A stretch of DNA of 64,000 nt from Micromonospora sp. WMMD812 (GCF_027497215.1 NZ_CP114904.1:5351001-5415000), one strand, 5' to 3'; positions 1 through 8,436 are shown, numbered from the stretch's first letter. A program made the numbers and translations. The notes: a model not told the origin generated them from the letters alone.

Positions 1-2154
1 TCGCTGGCCAGCCTGCTCCTCCAGGGCCTGCCGCCTCTGAAGGGCGTGGGACCGGGAACGTGGGGCAGTCTGTTCCTCGCGGTCAACGTGATCACTCTGG
101 TCAGCCTGGTCTCGGTGGTCGGCGTCCATGTGCTCCTCCAGGGTTGGCAGGCGGGCCGGGAAGCGCTGCGGACCACTCCGTCCGTGTTGCTGACCACGTC
201 GATCAACGCCTCGGTCGGGCTCCTGGTCCTGATCGCCCTGAAGACCACCTGGTGGTCCGCCCTGCTGCTGGCGGCTCTCTTCTCGGCCCTCGTCCTGGTC
301 TACCGGTCCTACGCGCAGTTCTTCCGCCAGCACCGCACGTTGACCGGGATGTACGACCTGTCCCGGCTGATCACCACCAGCGGCGCCGACGGGGACCTGG
401 CCGACGTCCTGCTCGACCGGGTCCGCGCCCTGATGCAGGCCGAGTACGCGACGCTCTGGCTCCCCGCGCAGGGCCGTCATCCCGAGGTGCTGTTGACCGC
501 CAAGGTCGACGCGTCCGGGCTGCTCGACGTCGCGCCCACTCCGGCACTGCTCCGCGAGCAGGCGCGGAGCCTGGGTAAGACCGTGTCCATGGGGCGGCTG
601 CTCGGGGACGAGACGGAGCTGCGCGGTGAGATCAGCGCCCGTCAGATCAAAGACGTGATCGTCGTGCCGCTCCGGTCCGGACAGGCGGTGATCGGCACCC
701 TCGAGGTGGCCAACCGGCTGAGCGACATCGGCCACTTCACCCCCGGCGACATTCCGATCTTCGAGACCGTCGCGGCGCACGCCGCGGTTGCGCTGGAGAA
801 CTCCCGACTGGTCGACCGGCTGCGCCACGACGCGTACCACGACGCGTTGACCAGGCTGCCCAACCGCCGGCGGATCACCGGCGCGCTCGACGAGTCGGTC
901 AAGATCCGGGCACCCGGTGAGGTGGTGGCGCTGCTCCTCTTCGACGTCGACGGGTTGCGTCAGGTCAACGAGTCGCTCGGCCACGCCGCCGGCGACAAGG
1001 TCCTCGCCGAGGTGGCCGACCGGCTCCGCGCGTCGGCGCCGTCGTCGGCGCTGGTCGGGCGCGCCGGGGGCGACGAGTTCCTGGTGACGATGCGGCTGGA
1101 GAGCGCCGAGGCGGCCCTGGACCTGGCGGCCCAACTGCGGGAACAGATCCGCGACGAGATGGTCTTCGACGCGCTCACCCTGGACGTCGACACCGCGGTC
1201 GGGGTCGCCGTCCACCCCGACCACGGCAGTGACGCGGCGACCCTGCTGCAACGGGTGGACCTGGCCGCCACGGCGGCGAAGTCGGTCCCCGGCGGCGTGC
1301 AGCTGTTCAACCCGGCCCTGGAGTCCCGGTCGCTGCGCCGGCTCGGCCTCGCCGGCGATCTGCGCCGGGCGCTGGACGACGGCGCGCTGGAGGTCTACTT
1401 CCAGCCCAAGGTCACCCTGCGGGAACGCCGGTTGGTCGGGGTGGAGTGCCTGGCCCGCTGGGAGCACCCGGCCCACGGCACGGTCGCCCCGGAGGACTTC
1501 GTCGCGGTGGCCGAGCACACCGGCCAGCTCGGCCGGCTCACCGAGGTGGTGCTCCGGGAGGGGCTGCGGCGCAGCCGGGACTGGGCGCAGGCCGACCAGC
1601 CACTGTCCGTCGCGGTCAACCTCAGTCCGCGTACGCTCACCGACCAGCACTTCCCCGATCTCGTCCAGGACCTGCTCACCGAGTACGGGGTGGCGCCGCA
1701 GCGGCTCACCCTGGAGATCACCGAGGCCGGCGTGCTCGACGGCACGGACCGGCCGATCCCCACTCTGCGCCGACTGCGTGACCTGGGCGTACGGCTCTCG
1801 GTGGACGACTTCGGCACGGGCGACTCGTCCCTGGCCCACCTGCGCCGGTTGCCGGTGCACGAGGTGAAGGTCGACCGCTCCTTCGTGCAGGGCATGGCCA
1901 CCGACCCGGGGGACCTCGCCATCGTGAACGCGGTGGTCACCCTGTCCCAGCAGTTCGGCCTGGCCGTGGTCGCCGAGGGGGTGGAGAGCGAGCTGACGCT
2001 GGAGCTGCTCCAGGACATCGGGTGCGAGATCGGGCAGGGCTTCCTCTTCAGCCGGCCCCTGCCGTACGAGCGGCTGGAGGCCTGGTTCGGTGCCCAGCTC
2101 GACCCGGAGACGATCTCCGCGACGGAGCTGCCGCGCCTGCGTGTCGTGCCCTGA
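1..2154 (+). CDS. GAF-GGDEF-EAL cyclic-di-GMP turnover protein (5' partial)
   Basis: Likely makes and/or degrades cyclic di-GMP at the membrane. The frame is open from base 1, so the true start lies upstream; a GTG at 46 is only an internal option. Order seen: at least two hydrophobic segments (first ~100 residues), a GAF-like sensor region, a GGDEF domain with intact GGDEF at residues 356-360 counted from base 1, then an EAL domain. The EAL signature reads ECL (residues 482-484), but the other metal and catalytic residues are present (LEITE, DDFGTG near 602, KVDRSF, AEGVE, GQGF), so phosphodiesterase activity is plausible. The net direction of activity cannot be read from sequence. It ends 93 bases before tRNA-Thr and is unrelated to the translation genes that follow. 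Confidence 0.93.
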   Translation, partial: SLASLLLQGLPPLKGVGPGTWGSLFLAVNVITLVSLVSVVGVHVLLQGWQAGREALRTTPSVLLTTSINASVGLLVLIALKTTWWSALLLAALFSALVLVYRSYAQFFRQHRTLTGMYDLSRLITTSGADGDLADVLLDRVRALMQAEYATLWLPAQGRHPEVLLTAKVDASGLLDVAPTPALLREQARSLGKTVSMGRLLGDETELRGEISARQIKDVIVVPLRSGQAVIGTLEVANRLSDIGHFTPGDIPIFETVAAHAAVALENSRLVDRLRHDAYHDALTRLPNRRRITGALDESVKIRAPGEVVALLLFDVDGLRQVNESLGHAAGDKVLAEVADRLRASAPSSALVGRAGGDEFLVTMRLESAEAALDLAAQLREQIRDEMVFDALTLDVDTAVGVAVHPDHGSDAATLLQRVDLAATAAKSVPGGVQLFNPALESRSLRRLGLAGDLRRALDDGALEVYFQPKVTLRERRLVGVECLARWEHPAHGTVAPEDFVAVAEHTGQLGRLTEVVLREGLRRSRDWAQADQPLSVAVNLSPRTLTDQHFPDLVQDLLTEYGVAPQRLTLEITEAGVLDGTDRPIPTLRRLRDLGVRLSVDDFGTGDSSLAHLRRLPVHEVKVDRSFVQGMATDPGDLAIVNAVVTLSQQFGLAVVAEGVESELTLELLQDIGCEIGQGFLFSRPLPYERLEAWFGAQLDPETISATELPRLRVVP

Positions 2155-2184
2155 CCTGGGCAGATTCCCGTGCGGGGGATCCGA

Positions 2185-2214
2185 TTTCACCTCGGGGGCG
2201 GGGCCGTGTACTCT
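2185..2214 (+). promoter_or_regulatory. Promoter for tRNA-Thr/tRNA-Met
   Basis: A -35-like TTTCAC (2185-2190) and -10-like TACTCT (2209-2214) are separated by 18 bases and lie about 33 bases before the tRNA-Thr 5' end. This fits the principal actinobacterial sigma factor. Inferred from sequence only. Confidence 0.55.
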
Positions 2215-2247
2215 TACCTCTGCGCGCCCCACGGGGAGATCGCGCAG

Positions 2248-2320
2248 GCCCCCTTAGCTCAGTCGGCAGAGCGTCTCCATGGTAAGGAGAAGGTCTACGG
2301 TTCGATTCCGTAAGGGGGCT
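2248..2320 (+). tRNA. tRNA-Thr (anticodon GGT)
   Basis: A 73-base cloverleaf: acceptor GCCCCCT pairs with AGGGGGC (2313-2319) with discriminator T. The D arm, the anticodon stem TCTCC/GGAGA with loop ATGGTAA (anticodon GGT) and the T arm GGTTCGATTCC are all visible. It reads the Thr codon ACC, dominant in this genome. No CCA is encoded. Confidence 0.96.
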
Positions 2321-2342
2321 CGAGGGTCGCTGGACCCACCGC

Positions 2343-2415
2343 GGCGGTGTAGCTCAGATGGCAGAGCAAGCGGCTCATAATCGCTGTGTCGCCGGTTCAA
2401 GTCCGGCCACCGCTA
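2343..2415 (+). tRNA. tRNA-Met (anticodon CAT, elongator type)
   Basis: A 73-base cloverleaf with acceptor GGCGGTG pairing with CACCGCT, anticodon stem AGCGG/TCGCT, loop CTCATAA (anticodon CAT) and T arm GCCGGTTCAAGTCCGGC. The first base pair is formed (G-T) and the anticodon stem lacks three G-C pairs, so this is the elongator, not the initiator. It probably shares the transcript of tRNA-Thr, 22 bases upstream. Confidence 0.95.
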
Positions 2416-2454
2416 CTCTCGTCCTCCGGGCGCGTAACCCGGTGGTCGGTGGGA

Positions 2455-2477
2455 TGGGCGCCACAGGCGCCCACTTT
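2455..2477 (+). terminator. Terminator after tRNA-Met
   Basis: An 8-bp perfect stem (TGGGCGCC 2455-2462 with GGCGCCCA 2466-2473) and 3-base loop are followed by CTTT. It ends the tRNA transcript just ahead of the rpmG promoter. Confidence 0.6.
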
Positions 2478-2505
2478 GCATGTCCGCGTCGTCAGCGCGT
2501 AGTCT
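2476..2505 (+). promoter_or_regulatory. Promoter for rpmG
   Basis: TTGCAT (2476-2481) and TAGTCT (2500-2505) are spaced by 18 bases, 44 bases before the rpmG start. The -35 partly overlaps the tail of the preceding terminator. Confidence 0.5.
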
Positions 2506-2549
2506 GGCGCGCTGTAGTGGTAATCCGTTAGCGAGGAAGGCACTCCGCC

Positions 2550-2717
2550 GTGGCGAAGGCGACCGATGTCCGGCCGAAGATCACTTTGGCGTGTGTGGAG
2601 TGCAAGGAGCGCAACTACATCACGCGCAAGAACCGTCGTAACGACCCGGACCGCATCGAGCTGAAGAAGTTCTGCCCGCGCGATGGTCGGCACACGGTCC
2701 ACCGCGAGACCCGCTGA
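2550..2717 (+). CDS. rpmG: 50S ribosomal protein bL33
   Basis: A 55-residue structural protein of the large ribosomal subunit near the E site. GTG start with GAGGAAGG upstream (2532-2540). The family motif around KITLACVEC and [10 protein letters not shown] is clear. The zinc ribbon is incomplete: the first CxxC pair (CVEC) and third cysteine (FCP) are present, but the fourth position reads CPRD rather than CPxC, so metal binding is doubtful. It lies directly upstream of the hadA/hadB pair, an order known from mycobacteria. Confidence 0.95.
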   Translation: MAKATDVRPKITLACVECKERNYITRKNRRNDPDRIELKKFCPRDGRHTVHRETR

Positions 2718-2841
2718 CCTCCGGCCGGCTCCGCCCGGCCACCCGAAGCTTCTCCGATCGCCGATCTGACCGGCCGGCGCGGCCACCCGCCGCCGCCGAC
2801 CGCCCAGGTCGGCGATCGCGCTTTCCGTGTAGGTTCGCGGC

Positions 2842-3288
2842 ATGTCCCTGGACCCGTCCTACGTCGGCCGGACCTACCCGCCGACCGCCCCCTACCAGGT
2901 GGGCCGAGAGAAGATCCGCGAGTTCGCGACCGCCATCGGCGCCACCGACCCGGCCCACCACGACCCGGAGGCCGCCCGCGCGCTCGGGCACCCGGACGTC
3001 GTGGCCCCGCCGACCTTTCCCTTCGTGATCACCATGGCCGCCACCCGGCAGATCATCGACGACCCGGCGCTGGGCGTGGACTACAGCCGCGTCGTGCACG
3101 GCGACCAGCGGTTCGCGTACGCCCGGCCGGTGGTGGCCGGCGACGAGCTGGTCTGCGTCAACACCATCGAGGACATCACCACCCGGGGCGGGCACGGCTT
3201 CCTGACCACCCGCACCGACGTCACCACGGCCACCGGCGAGCCGGTGGTCGCCGTCTGGTCAAAGCTCGTCGTACGCGGGGAGGCCTGA
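2842..3288 (+). CDS. MaoC-family dehydratase subunit, HadA-like (FAS1-like N-terminal domain)
   Basis: A 148-residue hot-dog-fold protein resembling the non-catalytic HadA/HadC subunit of mycobacterial (3R)-hydroxyacyl-ACP dehydratase. The ATAxGATDPAHHD region and the APPTFPFVIT segment are typical of the N-terminal MaoC-like family. No DxNPxH catalytic motif is present, in line with a partner or structural role. The next gene starts 1 base after its stop and carries the motif, so the two products probably form a heterodimer. In Mycobacterium the equivalent complex extends mycolate precursors. This lineage is not known to make mycolic acids, so the substrate here is open. Confidence 0.85.
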   Translation: MSLDPSYVGRTYPPTAPYQVGREKIREFATAIGATDPAHHDPEAARALGHPDVVAPPTFPFVITMAATRQIIDDPALGVDYSRVVHGDQRFAYARPVVAGDELVCVNTIEDITTRGGHGFLTTRTDVTTATGEPVVAVWSKLVVRGEA

Positions 3289-3289
3289 G

Positions 3290-3682
3290 ATGGAGCTGGC
3301 ACCCAGGACGTTCCGGGTGACCCGCGCGGACCTGGTCCGCTACGCCGGCGCCTCGGGCGACTTCAACCCGATCCACTGGAGCGACCGGACCGCCACCAAG
3401 GTGGGCCTGCCCGGAGTCATCGCCCACGGCATGTTCACCATGGCCCTGGTCGGCCGGGCGGTCACCGACTGGGCCGGCGCGCCGGACGCGGTCGTCGACT
3501 ACGGGGTCCGGTTCACCCGGCCGGTCGTGGTGCCCGACGACGACCACGGCACCGAGATCGAGGTGACCGCGGTGGTCCGCGAGGTCGGCGAGGACGGGCT
3601 CACCCAGCTCGACGTGACCGCCACCTGCCAGGGGGAGAAGGTGCTCTCCCAGGCGCGGGCGACCATCCGGCCGGCCCGCTGA
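3290..3682 (+). CDS. MaoC-family dehydratase subunit, HadB-like (catalytic)
   Basis: A 130-residue hot-dog protein with the hydratase-2 motif: GDFNPIHW (residues about 23-30) gives the catalytic Asp and His, followed by GVIAHGMFTMAL. This is the HadB-type catalytic subunit of an (R)-specific enoyl/hydroxyacyl hydratase-dehydratase. The ATG is 1 base past the hadA-like stop, so the pair is translationally coupled. The tRNA-Trp promoter begins 42 bases after it. A 2-enoyl/3-hydroxyacyl thioester substrate is expected from the family; the carrier (ACP or CoA) cannot be told. Confidence 0.88.
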   Translation: MELAPRTFRVTRADLVRYAGASGDFNPIHWSDRTATKVGLPGVIAHGMFTMALVGRAVTDWAGAPDAVVDYGVRFTRPVVVPDDDHGTEIEVTAVVREVGEDGLTQLDVTATCQGEKVLSQARATIRPAR

Positions 3683-3724
3683 CCGGTGTCCGACCCGCCC
3701 GGGGACGCGTGATGGGCAGACCGG

Positions 3725-3754
3725 TTGGGAAAGTCGGGCGGCTACCCGTACACT
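3725..3754 (+). promoter_or_regulatory. Promoter for tRNA-Trp (and possibly secE-nusG)
   Basis: TTGGGA (3725-3730) and TACACT (3749-3754) with an 18-base spacer, 67 bases before tRNA-Trp. No clear terminator separates the tRNA from secE, so readthrough to secE is possible. Confidence 0.55.
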
Positions 3755-3821
3755 GGTCCGCCGTGGGGCAAGTGACCCCTGCCCGGCCGTGTGTGGCCGG
3801 GTGGGGCGAGTGTTGCCGCAC

Positions 3822-3894
<73 letters not shown>

Positions 3895-4105
3895 CGCCTC
3901 AGGCCTGACCGTTCCCGTGGGTCGCGCCGCCGAGACGGCGGCGTCCGGCCCGTGGTGGTGGCATCGGCGGGGTGGTTCCGAGGCATCGGGCCCCTGGTCG
4001 ATCCGCCGGCCGCGGCCCGTCGCGGGACGGTTGGTCCGGCCGGCGTGACCAACGCCGCGCACGCCGCTCGGCGTGCGAACCCGAGAACCCGCGACGGAGG
4101 GCGAA

Positions 4106-4501
4106 GTGGCCGACAACAAGCGGCGCGGCGAGGACGCCGGCGACGACCGTCTGAACGACGAGGTCGTCGACGACGTGGCCGGCGACGACGACGCCACCGG
4201 CGCGGACGAGCCGGTTTCCCGGGGTGGCACCGCGACGCGGTCCCGGGCCCGGGCCGAGTCCGCCGACAGCCGGCCGAAGACCCGGTCGGAGACCGACCGA
4301 GTGGGTCTGTTCGGCCGCATCGCCCGGTTCTTCCGCGAGGTCGTCGCCGAACTGCGTAAGGTCATCTGGCCGACCCGCAAGGAGTTGCTGACCTACACGG
4401 CCGTGGTGATCGTCTTCGTCGCGGTGATGCTGACGATCGTGGGTGTTCTGGACTACGGCTTCGCCGAGGGCGTGCTGTGGGTCTTCGGCAACCCCAGCTG
4501 A
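4106..4501 (+). CDS. secE: Preprotein translocase subunit SecE
   Basis: A 131-residue essential clamp of the SecYEG channel. The GTG at 4106 is chosen because GGAGG lies at 4096-4100; an upstream in-frame ATG at 4073 has no such site. The first ~70 residues are acidic, Arg-rich and probably disordered, a common actinobacterial extension. The conserved amphipathic helix and hinge (FFREVVAELRKVIWPTRKEL) precede a single membrane helix (TYTAVVIVFVAVMLTIVGVL). It is followed by nusG after 39 bases, the usual pairing. SecY is at 34576. Confidence 0.95.
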   Translation: MADNKRRGEDAGDDRLNDEVVDDVAGDDDATGADEPVSRGGTATRSRARAESADSRPKTRSETDRVGLFGRIARFFREVVAELRKVIWPTRKELLTYTAVVIVFVAVMLTIVGVLDYGFAEGVLWVFGNPS

Positions 4502-4540
4502 CCGGCTCCCCGAAGCCGATAGTTACGGAAGTGAGCGAGC

Positions 4541-5263
4541 GTGCCTGAGTACGACGAGACCGCCGGACCCGTGGACGAGCAGTCCACGGTGGCGACGGCG
4601 GCGGACGACGAGTCGGTCGAGGCCGCCAGCGAGCCGGAGTTCCCGACCACCGAGCCCGCTCCGGACGAGGACTACGACCCGGTCGCCGAGCTGCGCCAGA
4701 AGCTGCGCTACGCGCCGGGCGACTGGTACGTGGTGCACTCGTACGCCGGCTACGAGAACAAGGTCAAGACCAACCTCGAGACCCGGATCACCAGCCTCGA
4801 CATGGAGGACTACATCTACCAGGTCGAGGTGCCGACCCGGGAAGAGGTAGAGGTCAAGAACGGCAAGCGGTCGCAGGTCCAGGCGAAGGTCTTCCCGGGC
4901 TACATCCTGGTCCGGATGGAGCTGACCGCCGAGTCCTACTCCTGCGTCCGCAACACGCCGGGTGTCACCGGCTTCGTCGGGGCGACCGACCGGGCCGACC
5001 GGCCGGCGCCGCTCTCGCTGGACGAGGTGCTCAAGTGGCTGGCCCCGGCGGTGGAGACCGAGCAGAAGAAGGCCAAGCCCGAGGTCAAGGTCCTCGACTT
5101 CGAGGTCGGTGACTCGGTCACCGTCACCGACGGCGCCTTCGCCTCCCTGCCGGCGACGATCAGCGAGATCAACGCCGACCAGCAGAAGCTCAAGGTGCTG
5201 GTGTCGATCTTCGGTCGGGAGACCCCGGTCGAGCTGAACTTCAACCAGGTCTCCAAGATCTGA
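4541..5263 (+). CDS. nusG: Transcription termination/antitermination factor NusG
   Basis: A 240-residue NusG that binds RNA polymerase and links it to Rho or the ribosome. The first ~60 residues are an acidic, low-complexity actinobacterial extension. The NGN domain follows ([20 protein letters not shown], then [10 protein letters not shown] and the VTGFVG segment). A C-terminal KOW domain ends with [20 protein letters not shown] start with only a weak upstream ribosome site. An inverted repeat just after the stop separates it from rplK. Confidence 0.96.
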   Translation: MPEYDETAGPVDEQSTVATAADDESVEAASEPEFPTTEPAPDEDYDPVAELRQKLRYAPGDWYVVHSYAGYENKVKTNLETRITSLDMEDYIYQVEVPTREEVEVKNGKRSQVQAKVFPGYILVRMELTAESYSCVRNTPGVTGFVGATDRADRPAPLSLDEVLKWLAPAVETEQKKAKPEVKVLDFEVGDSVTVTDGAFASLPATISEINADQQKLKVLVSIFGRETPVELNFNQVSKI

Positions 5264-5271
5264 TTCCGGTC

Positions 5272-5300
5272 GCCGGCGGTGGGTTCGTCCCACCGCCGGC
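5272..5300 (+). terminator. Inverted repeat after nusG
   Basis: A perfect 12-bp stem (5272-5283 with 5289-5300) with 5-base loop TTCGT starts 8 bases after the nusG stop. Only a short GTTT follows, so it may be a weak terminator or an attenuator between secE-nusG and rplK-rplA. Confidence 0.6.
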
Positions 5301-5453
5301 GCGGCCGTTTCCGCGGGCGTCCGACCTCGGCCGACGGGCGGAGTTCGGCCTGCGCTACTCTTGAGAGTCGCTGCCCTCGCGCCGCGCTGACCGTGCGCGC
5401 CCCGAGGGGGTGTCGATGAGCACCTTTCCCAGTTCCAAGCCCCAGGAAGAGAC

Positions 5454-5885
5454 ATGCCTCCGAAGAAGAAGCTCGTCAAGACGTTCACGCTTCAGCTGCC
5501 GGCGGGCCAGGCCACCCCGGCGCCGCCGGTCGGCCCCGCGCTCGGCCAGCACGGCGTGAACATCATGGAGTTCTGCAAGTCCTACAACGCGCAGACCGAG
5601 TCGCAGCGGGGCGACATCGTCCCCGCCGAGATCAGCGTGTACGAGGACCGGTCCTTCACCTTCGTGCTGAAGACCCCGCCCGCCGCCCGGCTGCTGATCA
5701 AGGCCGCCGGTGTGCAGAAGGGCTCGGGCGTCCCGCACACCCAGAAGGTCGGCTCGGTCACCCGCGCCCAGCTGCGCGAGATCGCCGAGAAGAAGATGGC
5801 CGACCTCAACGCCAACGACCTCGACCAGGCCGAGAAGATCATCGCCGGCACCGCCCGGTCGATGGGTCTGACCGTCAGCGACTGA
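5454..5885 (+). CDS. rplK: 50S ribosomal protein uL11
   Basis: A 143-residue protein of the GTPase-associated centre that binds 23S rRNA with the L10-L12 stalk; thiostrepton acts at this site. The N-terminal domain has the conserved Pro-rich linker ([20 protein letters not shown]) and the C-terminal RNA-binding domain ends [18 protein letters not shown] start with AGGAAGAG 5 bases upstream. A 190-base gap from nusG carries a possible -10 (TACTCT 5356-5361), without a good -35. In many bacteria L1, the next gene product, represses this operon; I could not confirm an L1-binding fold here. Confidence 0.97.
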   Translation: MPPKKKLVKTFTLQLPAGQATPAPPVGPALGQHGVNIMEFCKSYNAQTESQRGDIVPAEISVYEDRSFTFVLKTPPAARLLIKAAGVQKGSGVPHTQKVGSVTRAQLREIAEKKMADLNANDLDQAEKIIAGTARSMGLTVSD

Positions 5886-5967
5886 CGTCGGCACCACAGC
5901 CTGATCCCGTTCGTGGGAGGGCGCGCGAACGCCGCGGCCCGCCAGAGACCACAGGAGTAACCAGAAC

Positions 5968-6684
5968 ATGCAGCGCAGCAAGAGCTACCGCAAGGCCGCC
6001 GACGTCATCGACCGGTCCAAGCTCTACACCCCCGCCGAGGCCGTGAAGCTGGCCAAGGAGACCACCAACGTCAAGTTCGACGCCACGGTCGAGGTCGCGA
6101 TGCGCCTCGGCGTCGACCCCCGCAAGGCGGACCAGATGGTCCGCGGCACGGTCAACCTGCCGCACGGCACCGGTAAAACCGCCCGCGTGATCGTCTTCGC
6201 CGCCGGCGCGAAGGCCGAGGAGGCCGCCGCGGCGGGTGCCGACGAGGTGGGCACCGACGAGCTGGTCGCCCGGATCCAGGGTGGTTGGCTGGACTTCGAC
6301 GCGGCGATCGCCACGCCGGACCAGATGGCCAAGATCGGCCGGATCGCGCGGATCCTGGGCCCGCGCGGCCTGATGCCGAACCCGAAGACCGGCACGGTGA
6401 CCATGGACGTCACCAAGGCGGTGCAGGACATCAAGGGCGGCAAGATCACCTTCCGGGTGGACAAGCACTCGAACCTGCACCTGATCATCGGCAAGGCGTC
6501 CTTCTCCGAGACCCAGCTGGTCGACAACTACGCGGCCGTGCTGGACGAGGTGCTGCGGGCCAAGCCGTCCGCGGCGAAGGGCAAGTACCTCAAGAAGGTC
6601 ACCCTCACCACCACGATGGGCCCGGGTGTCCCGGTCGACCCGAACCTGGTGAAGAACCTGACGGAGGCCTCGGCCGAGAGCTGA
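5968..6684 (+). CDS. rplA: 50S ribosomal protein uL1
   Basis: A 238-residue protein of the mobile L1 stalk that helps release deacylated tRNA and is often the repressor of its own operon. Conserved blocks seen: [31 protein letters not shown], the hinge [14 protein letters not shown] and the C-terminal [14 protein letters not shown] preceded by AGGAG at 5953-5957. Followed by a strong terminator that closes the rplK-rplA unit. Confidence 0.97.
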   Translation: MQRSKSYRKAADVIDRSKLYTPAEAVKLAKETTNVKFDATVEVAMRLGVDPRKADQMVRGTVNLPHGTGKTARVIVFAAGAKAEEAAAAGADEVGTDELVARIQGGWLDFDAAIATPDQMAKIGRIARILGPRGLMPNPKTGTVTMDVTKAVQDIKGGKITFRVDKHSNLHLIIGKASFSETQLVDNYAAVLDEVLRAKPSAAKGKYLKKVTLTTTMGPGVPVDPNLVKNLTEASAES

Positions 6685-6696
6685 GCCACCGACCCG

Positions 6697-6739
6697 GACG
6701 GGGCGTCGCCACAGTTGTGGCGGCGCCCCGTCTCGTTTT
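6697..6739 (+). terminator. Terminator after rplA
   Basis: A long stem (GACGGGGCG-T-CGCCAC against GTGGCG-G-CGCCCCGTC) with a 4-base loop is followed by TCGTTTT. This is one of the best rho-independent terminators in the window and isolates the next gene from rplA. Confidence 0.85.
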
Positions 6740-6759
6740 CGGTGTGGCAGGCTCGTCCC

Positions 6760-7692
6760 ATGCGGCTTGAGGACGTCTGGCTGCGGTACCGGCGGCGGGG
6801 TCCGTGGGTGCTGCGGGGTGTGGACGTACGGATCGGTGCGGGTGAGGTCGCCGTCGTGCTCGGCCGCAACGGGGTCGGCAAGTCGACGCTGCTCCAGGTC
6901 GCCGCGGGGGTGCTCCGGCCGGCCCGCGGGCGGGTCGTCGACCGCCCGGCGCGGGTGGGCTGGGTTCCCGAGCGCTTTCCGGCCGATCAGCCCTTCACGG
7001 TGACGCACTACCTGACCGCGATGGGCCGGATGGCCGGGCTGACCGCGTCGGCGGCCGACCACGCGGTGAGCGCCTGGACCGAGCGGCTCGGCCTCACCCG
7101 GTTCCGCGGCGTCCGGCTGCCCGAGTTGTCCAAGGGGACCGCCCAGAAGGTCGGTCTCGCCCAGGCGATGCTCCGCCCGCCCGGCCTGCTGGTCCTCGAC
7201 GAGCCCTGGGAGGGGCTCGACGCCGGGGCCCGCGAGCTGGTCCCCGAGCTCATCGACGAGGTGCGGGCCGGTGGCGGTGCGGTCCTGGTCAGCGACCACC
7301 GGGGCGAGGTCGCCCGCGTGCCCGGTGCCCGCCGCTGGATGGTCGCCGACGGCCTGGTGACGGAGGAGACGCCCGCCGGGGCGGAGGCGTTCGCCGTGGT
7401 CGAGGTCGCGGTGCCGGCCATGCGGGTCGCCGACGCCGTCGCCCGCCTGCGCGCCGAGGGCCACCACGTGCTGGGCGTACGCCCCGGCGGCCCGCCCGCC
7501 GCCACCGACGCCGGCCTGGACGGCCCGGAGGCCGGCGCCGGTGTCGCCGTGGACGTCCCGCCCGCCGGCAGCGATGTCGCAGTGGACCTTCCGTCCGGTG
7601 CCACGGACGTCGGCCTGGACGGCCCACGGGCCGGCGCCGACGTCGCCCTCGACGGCCCGCACGTGGACGACCCGGCCGGGGCCGGCCGGTGA
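6760..7692 (+). CDS. ABC transporter ATP-binding protein with repeat-encoded C-terminal tail
   Basis: A 310-residue ATPase that would energise the membrane protein encoded by the next gene. Walker A GRNGVGKST, Walker B LLVLDEP and the H-loop SDH are seen. The signature is the divergent LSKGT rather than LSGGQ. The ATG at 6760 begins just upstream of the conserved LEDVWLRYRRRG strand; in-frame codons further upstream lie in the rplA terminator. The last ~60 residues are five 11-residue repeats rich in Asp, Gly and Ala, encoded by 33-base tandem repeats, and are not part of the ATPase fold. The substrate is unknown. The pair sits between rplA and rplJ, interrupting the usual ribosomal cluster. 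Confidence 0.88.
   Translation: MRLEDVWLRYRRRGPWVLRGVDVRIGAGEVAVVLGRNGVGKSTLLQVAAGVLRPARGRVVDRPARVGWVPERFPADQPFTVTHYLTAMGRMAGLTASAADHAVSAWTERLGLTRFRGVRLPELSKGTAQKVGLAQAMLRPPGLLVLDEPWEGLDAGARELVPELIDEVRAGGGAVLVSDHRGEVARVPGARRWMVADGLVTEETPAGAEAFAVVEVAVPAMRVADAVARLRAEGHHVLGVRPGGPPAATDAGLDGPEAGAGVAVDVPPAGSDVAVDLPSGATDVGLDGPRAGADVALDGPHVDDPAGAGR
7513..7677 (+). repeat. Five 33-bp tandem repeats in ABC ATPase gene
   Basis: Five in-frame 33-base units (7513, 7546, 7579, 7612, 7645) each encode 11 residues of the form [GA][LV]D-x-P-x-x-G-x-D-V; units 1 and 4 are the most alike. The repeats keep the reading frame and could vary in number between strains. Confidence 0.85.
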
Positions 7693-8378
7693 CCGCCCTG
7701 CTCCGGCTGAGACTGGCCGGCTTCCTGCGGACCGGGCGGGCGGTCGCGCCACTCCTCACCGGCCTGGTCGCGCTCGGCATCCTGTACGGCGGGGGCCGGG
7801 CCCAGCCGGCGGAGGCGTACGGGGTCTCGGCGGTGGTCCTCTTCCCGGTGCTCGCCTGGCAGACGAAGGTGCTGCTGGACGTCGAGCCGGACGGGCAGCG
7901 CCGGCTGGCCCAGGTGACGGTCGGCGCCGGGCGGGAGCGGGCGGCCGGCCTGCTCGCCGCCACCGTTGCCGCGCTCGGCACGGTCGCCGTCGCGCTGGTC
8001 TTCCCGTGGCTGGTCGGTGGGGTCACCGGTCCGGTCGAGCCGGGTCACCGCCCGGTGGGCGTGGGCATCGCGCTGGGGCTGTGGGCGCACCTGCTGGCCG
8101 TACCCCCGTCGGTGGTGCTGGGGGCGTTGGCCAGCCGCGCCGTCACCCGTAGCGCCGGTTACGGCGTGGCGGTGCTGGCCCTCGGCGGGGTCGGCGCGGT
8201 CGTGCTCGGCCTGACCGGCTCGGTCGCGCCCTGGCTGGTGCCGCCGATCATGGCGACCGCCCGGGCCACCGCGGGCGACACGCCGGCGGCTACTGTGACG
8301 CTGCTCACTCTCTGGGCGGCGGGGTGGAGCGCGGTCGCTGCCGTGGGCTACCTGTGGTGGCGCCGGTCGCGGGCGTGA
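7689..8378 (+). CDS. Membrane component of an ABC-type exporter
   Basis: A 229-residue integral membrane protein with about six hydrophobic segments (for example GLVALGILYGGG, LLAATVAALGTVAVALVFPWLV, GYGVAVLALGGVGAVVLGL and a C-terminal helix). Its GTG overlaps the ATPase stop by four bases (GTGA), so the two are co-translated and likely form one transporter. No family-specific motif gives the substrate. Residues VSAVVLFPVLAWQTKVLLDVEPDGQRRL resemble other small actinobacterial ABC permeases only in general style. Confidence 0.75.
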   Translation: MTALLRLRLAGFLRTGRAVAPLLTGLVALGILYGGGRAQPAEAYGVSAVVLFPVLAWQTKVLLDVEPDGQRRLAQVTVGAGRERAAGLLAATVAALGTVAVALVFPWLVGGVTGPVEPGHRPVGVGIALGLWAHLLAVPPSVVLGALASRAVTRSAGYGVAVLALGGVGAVVLGLTGSVAPWLVPPIMATARATAGDTPAATVTLLTLWAAGWSAVAAVGYLWWRRSRA

Positions 8379-8400
8379 GCGGGCCCACGCGGGGGGCGAT

Positions 8401-8430
8401 TTGCTGCTCACGCGACGTGTCGCGTAACCT
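8401..8430 (+). promoter_or_regulatory. Promoter for rplJ-rplL
   Basis: TTGCTG (8401-8406) and TAACCT (8425-8430) with an 18-base spacer, about 255 bases before rplJ, which leaves room for a long structured leader. Confidence 0.6.
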
Positions 8431-8436
8431 TGGGAC

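Noticed and set aside
2343..2415. Reading the CAT tRNA as initiator tRNA
   Set aside because: The first acceptor base is paired and the anticodon stem lacks the three G-C pairs of initiators.
5362..5453. An L1-binding operator in the rplK leader
   Set aside because: I could not match the known paired structure with confidence; a fold prediction and comparison to 23S helices 76-78 would decide.
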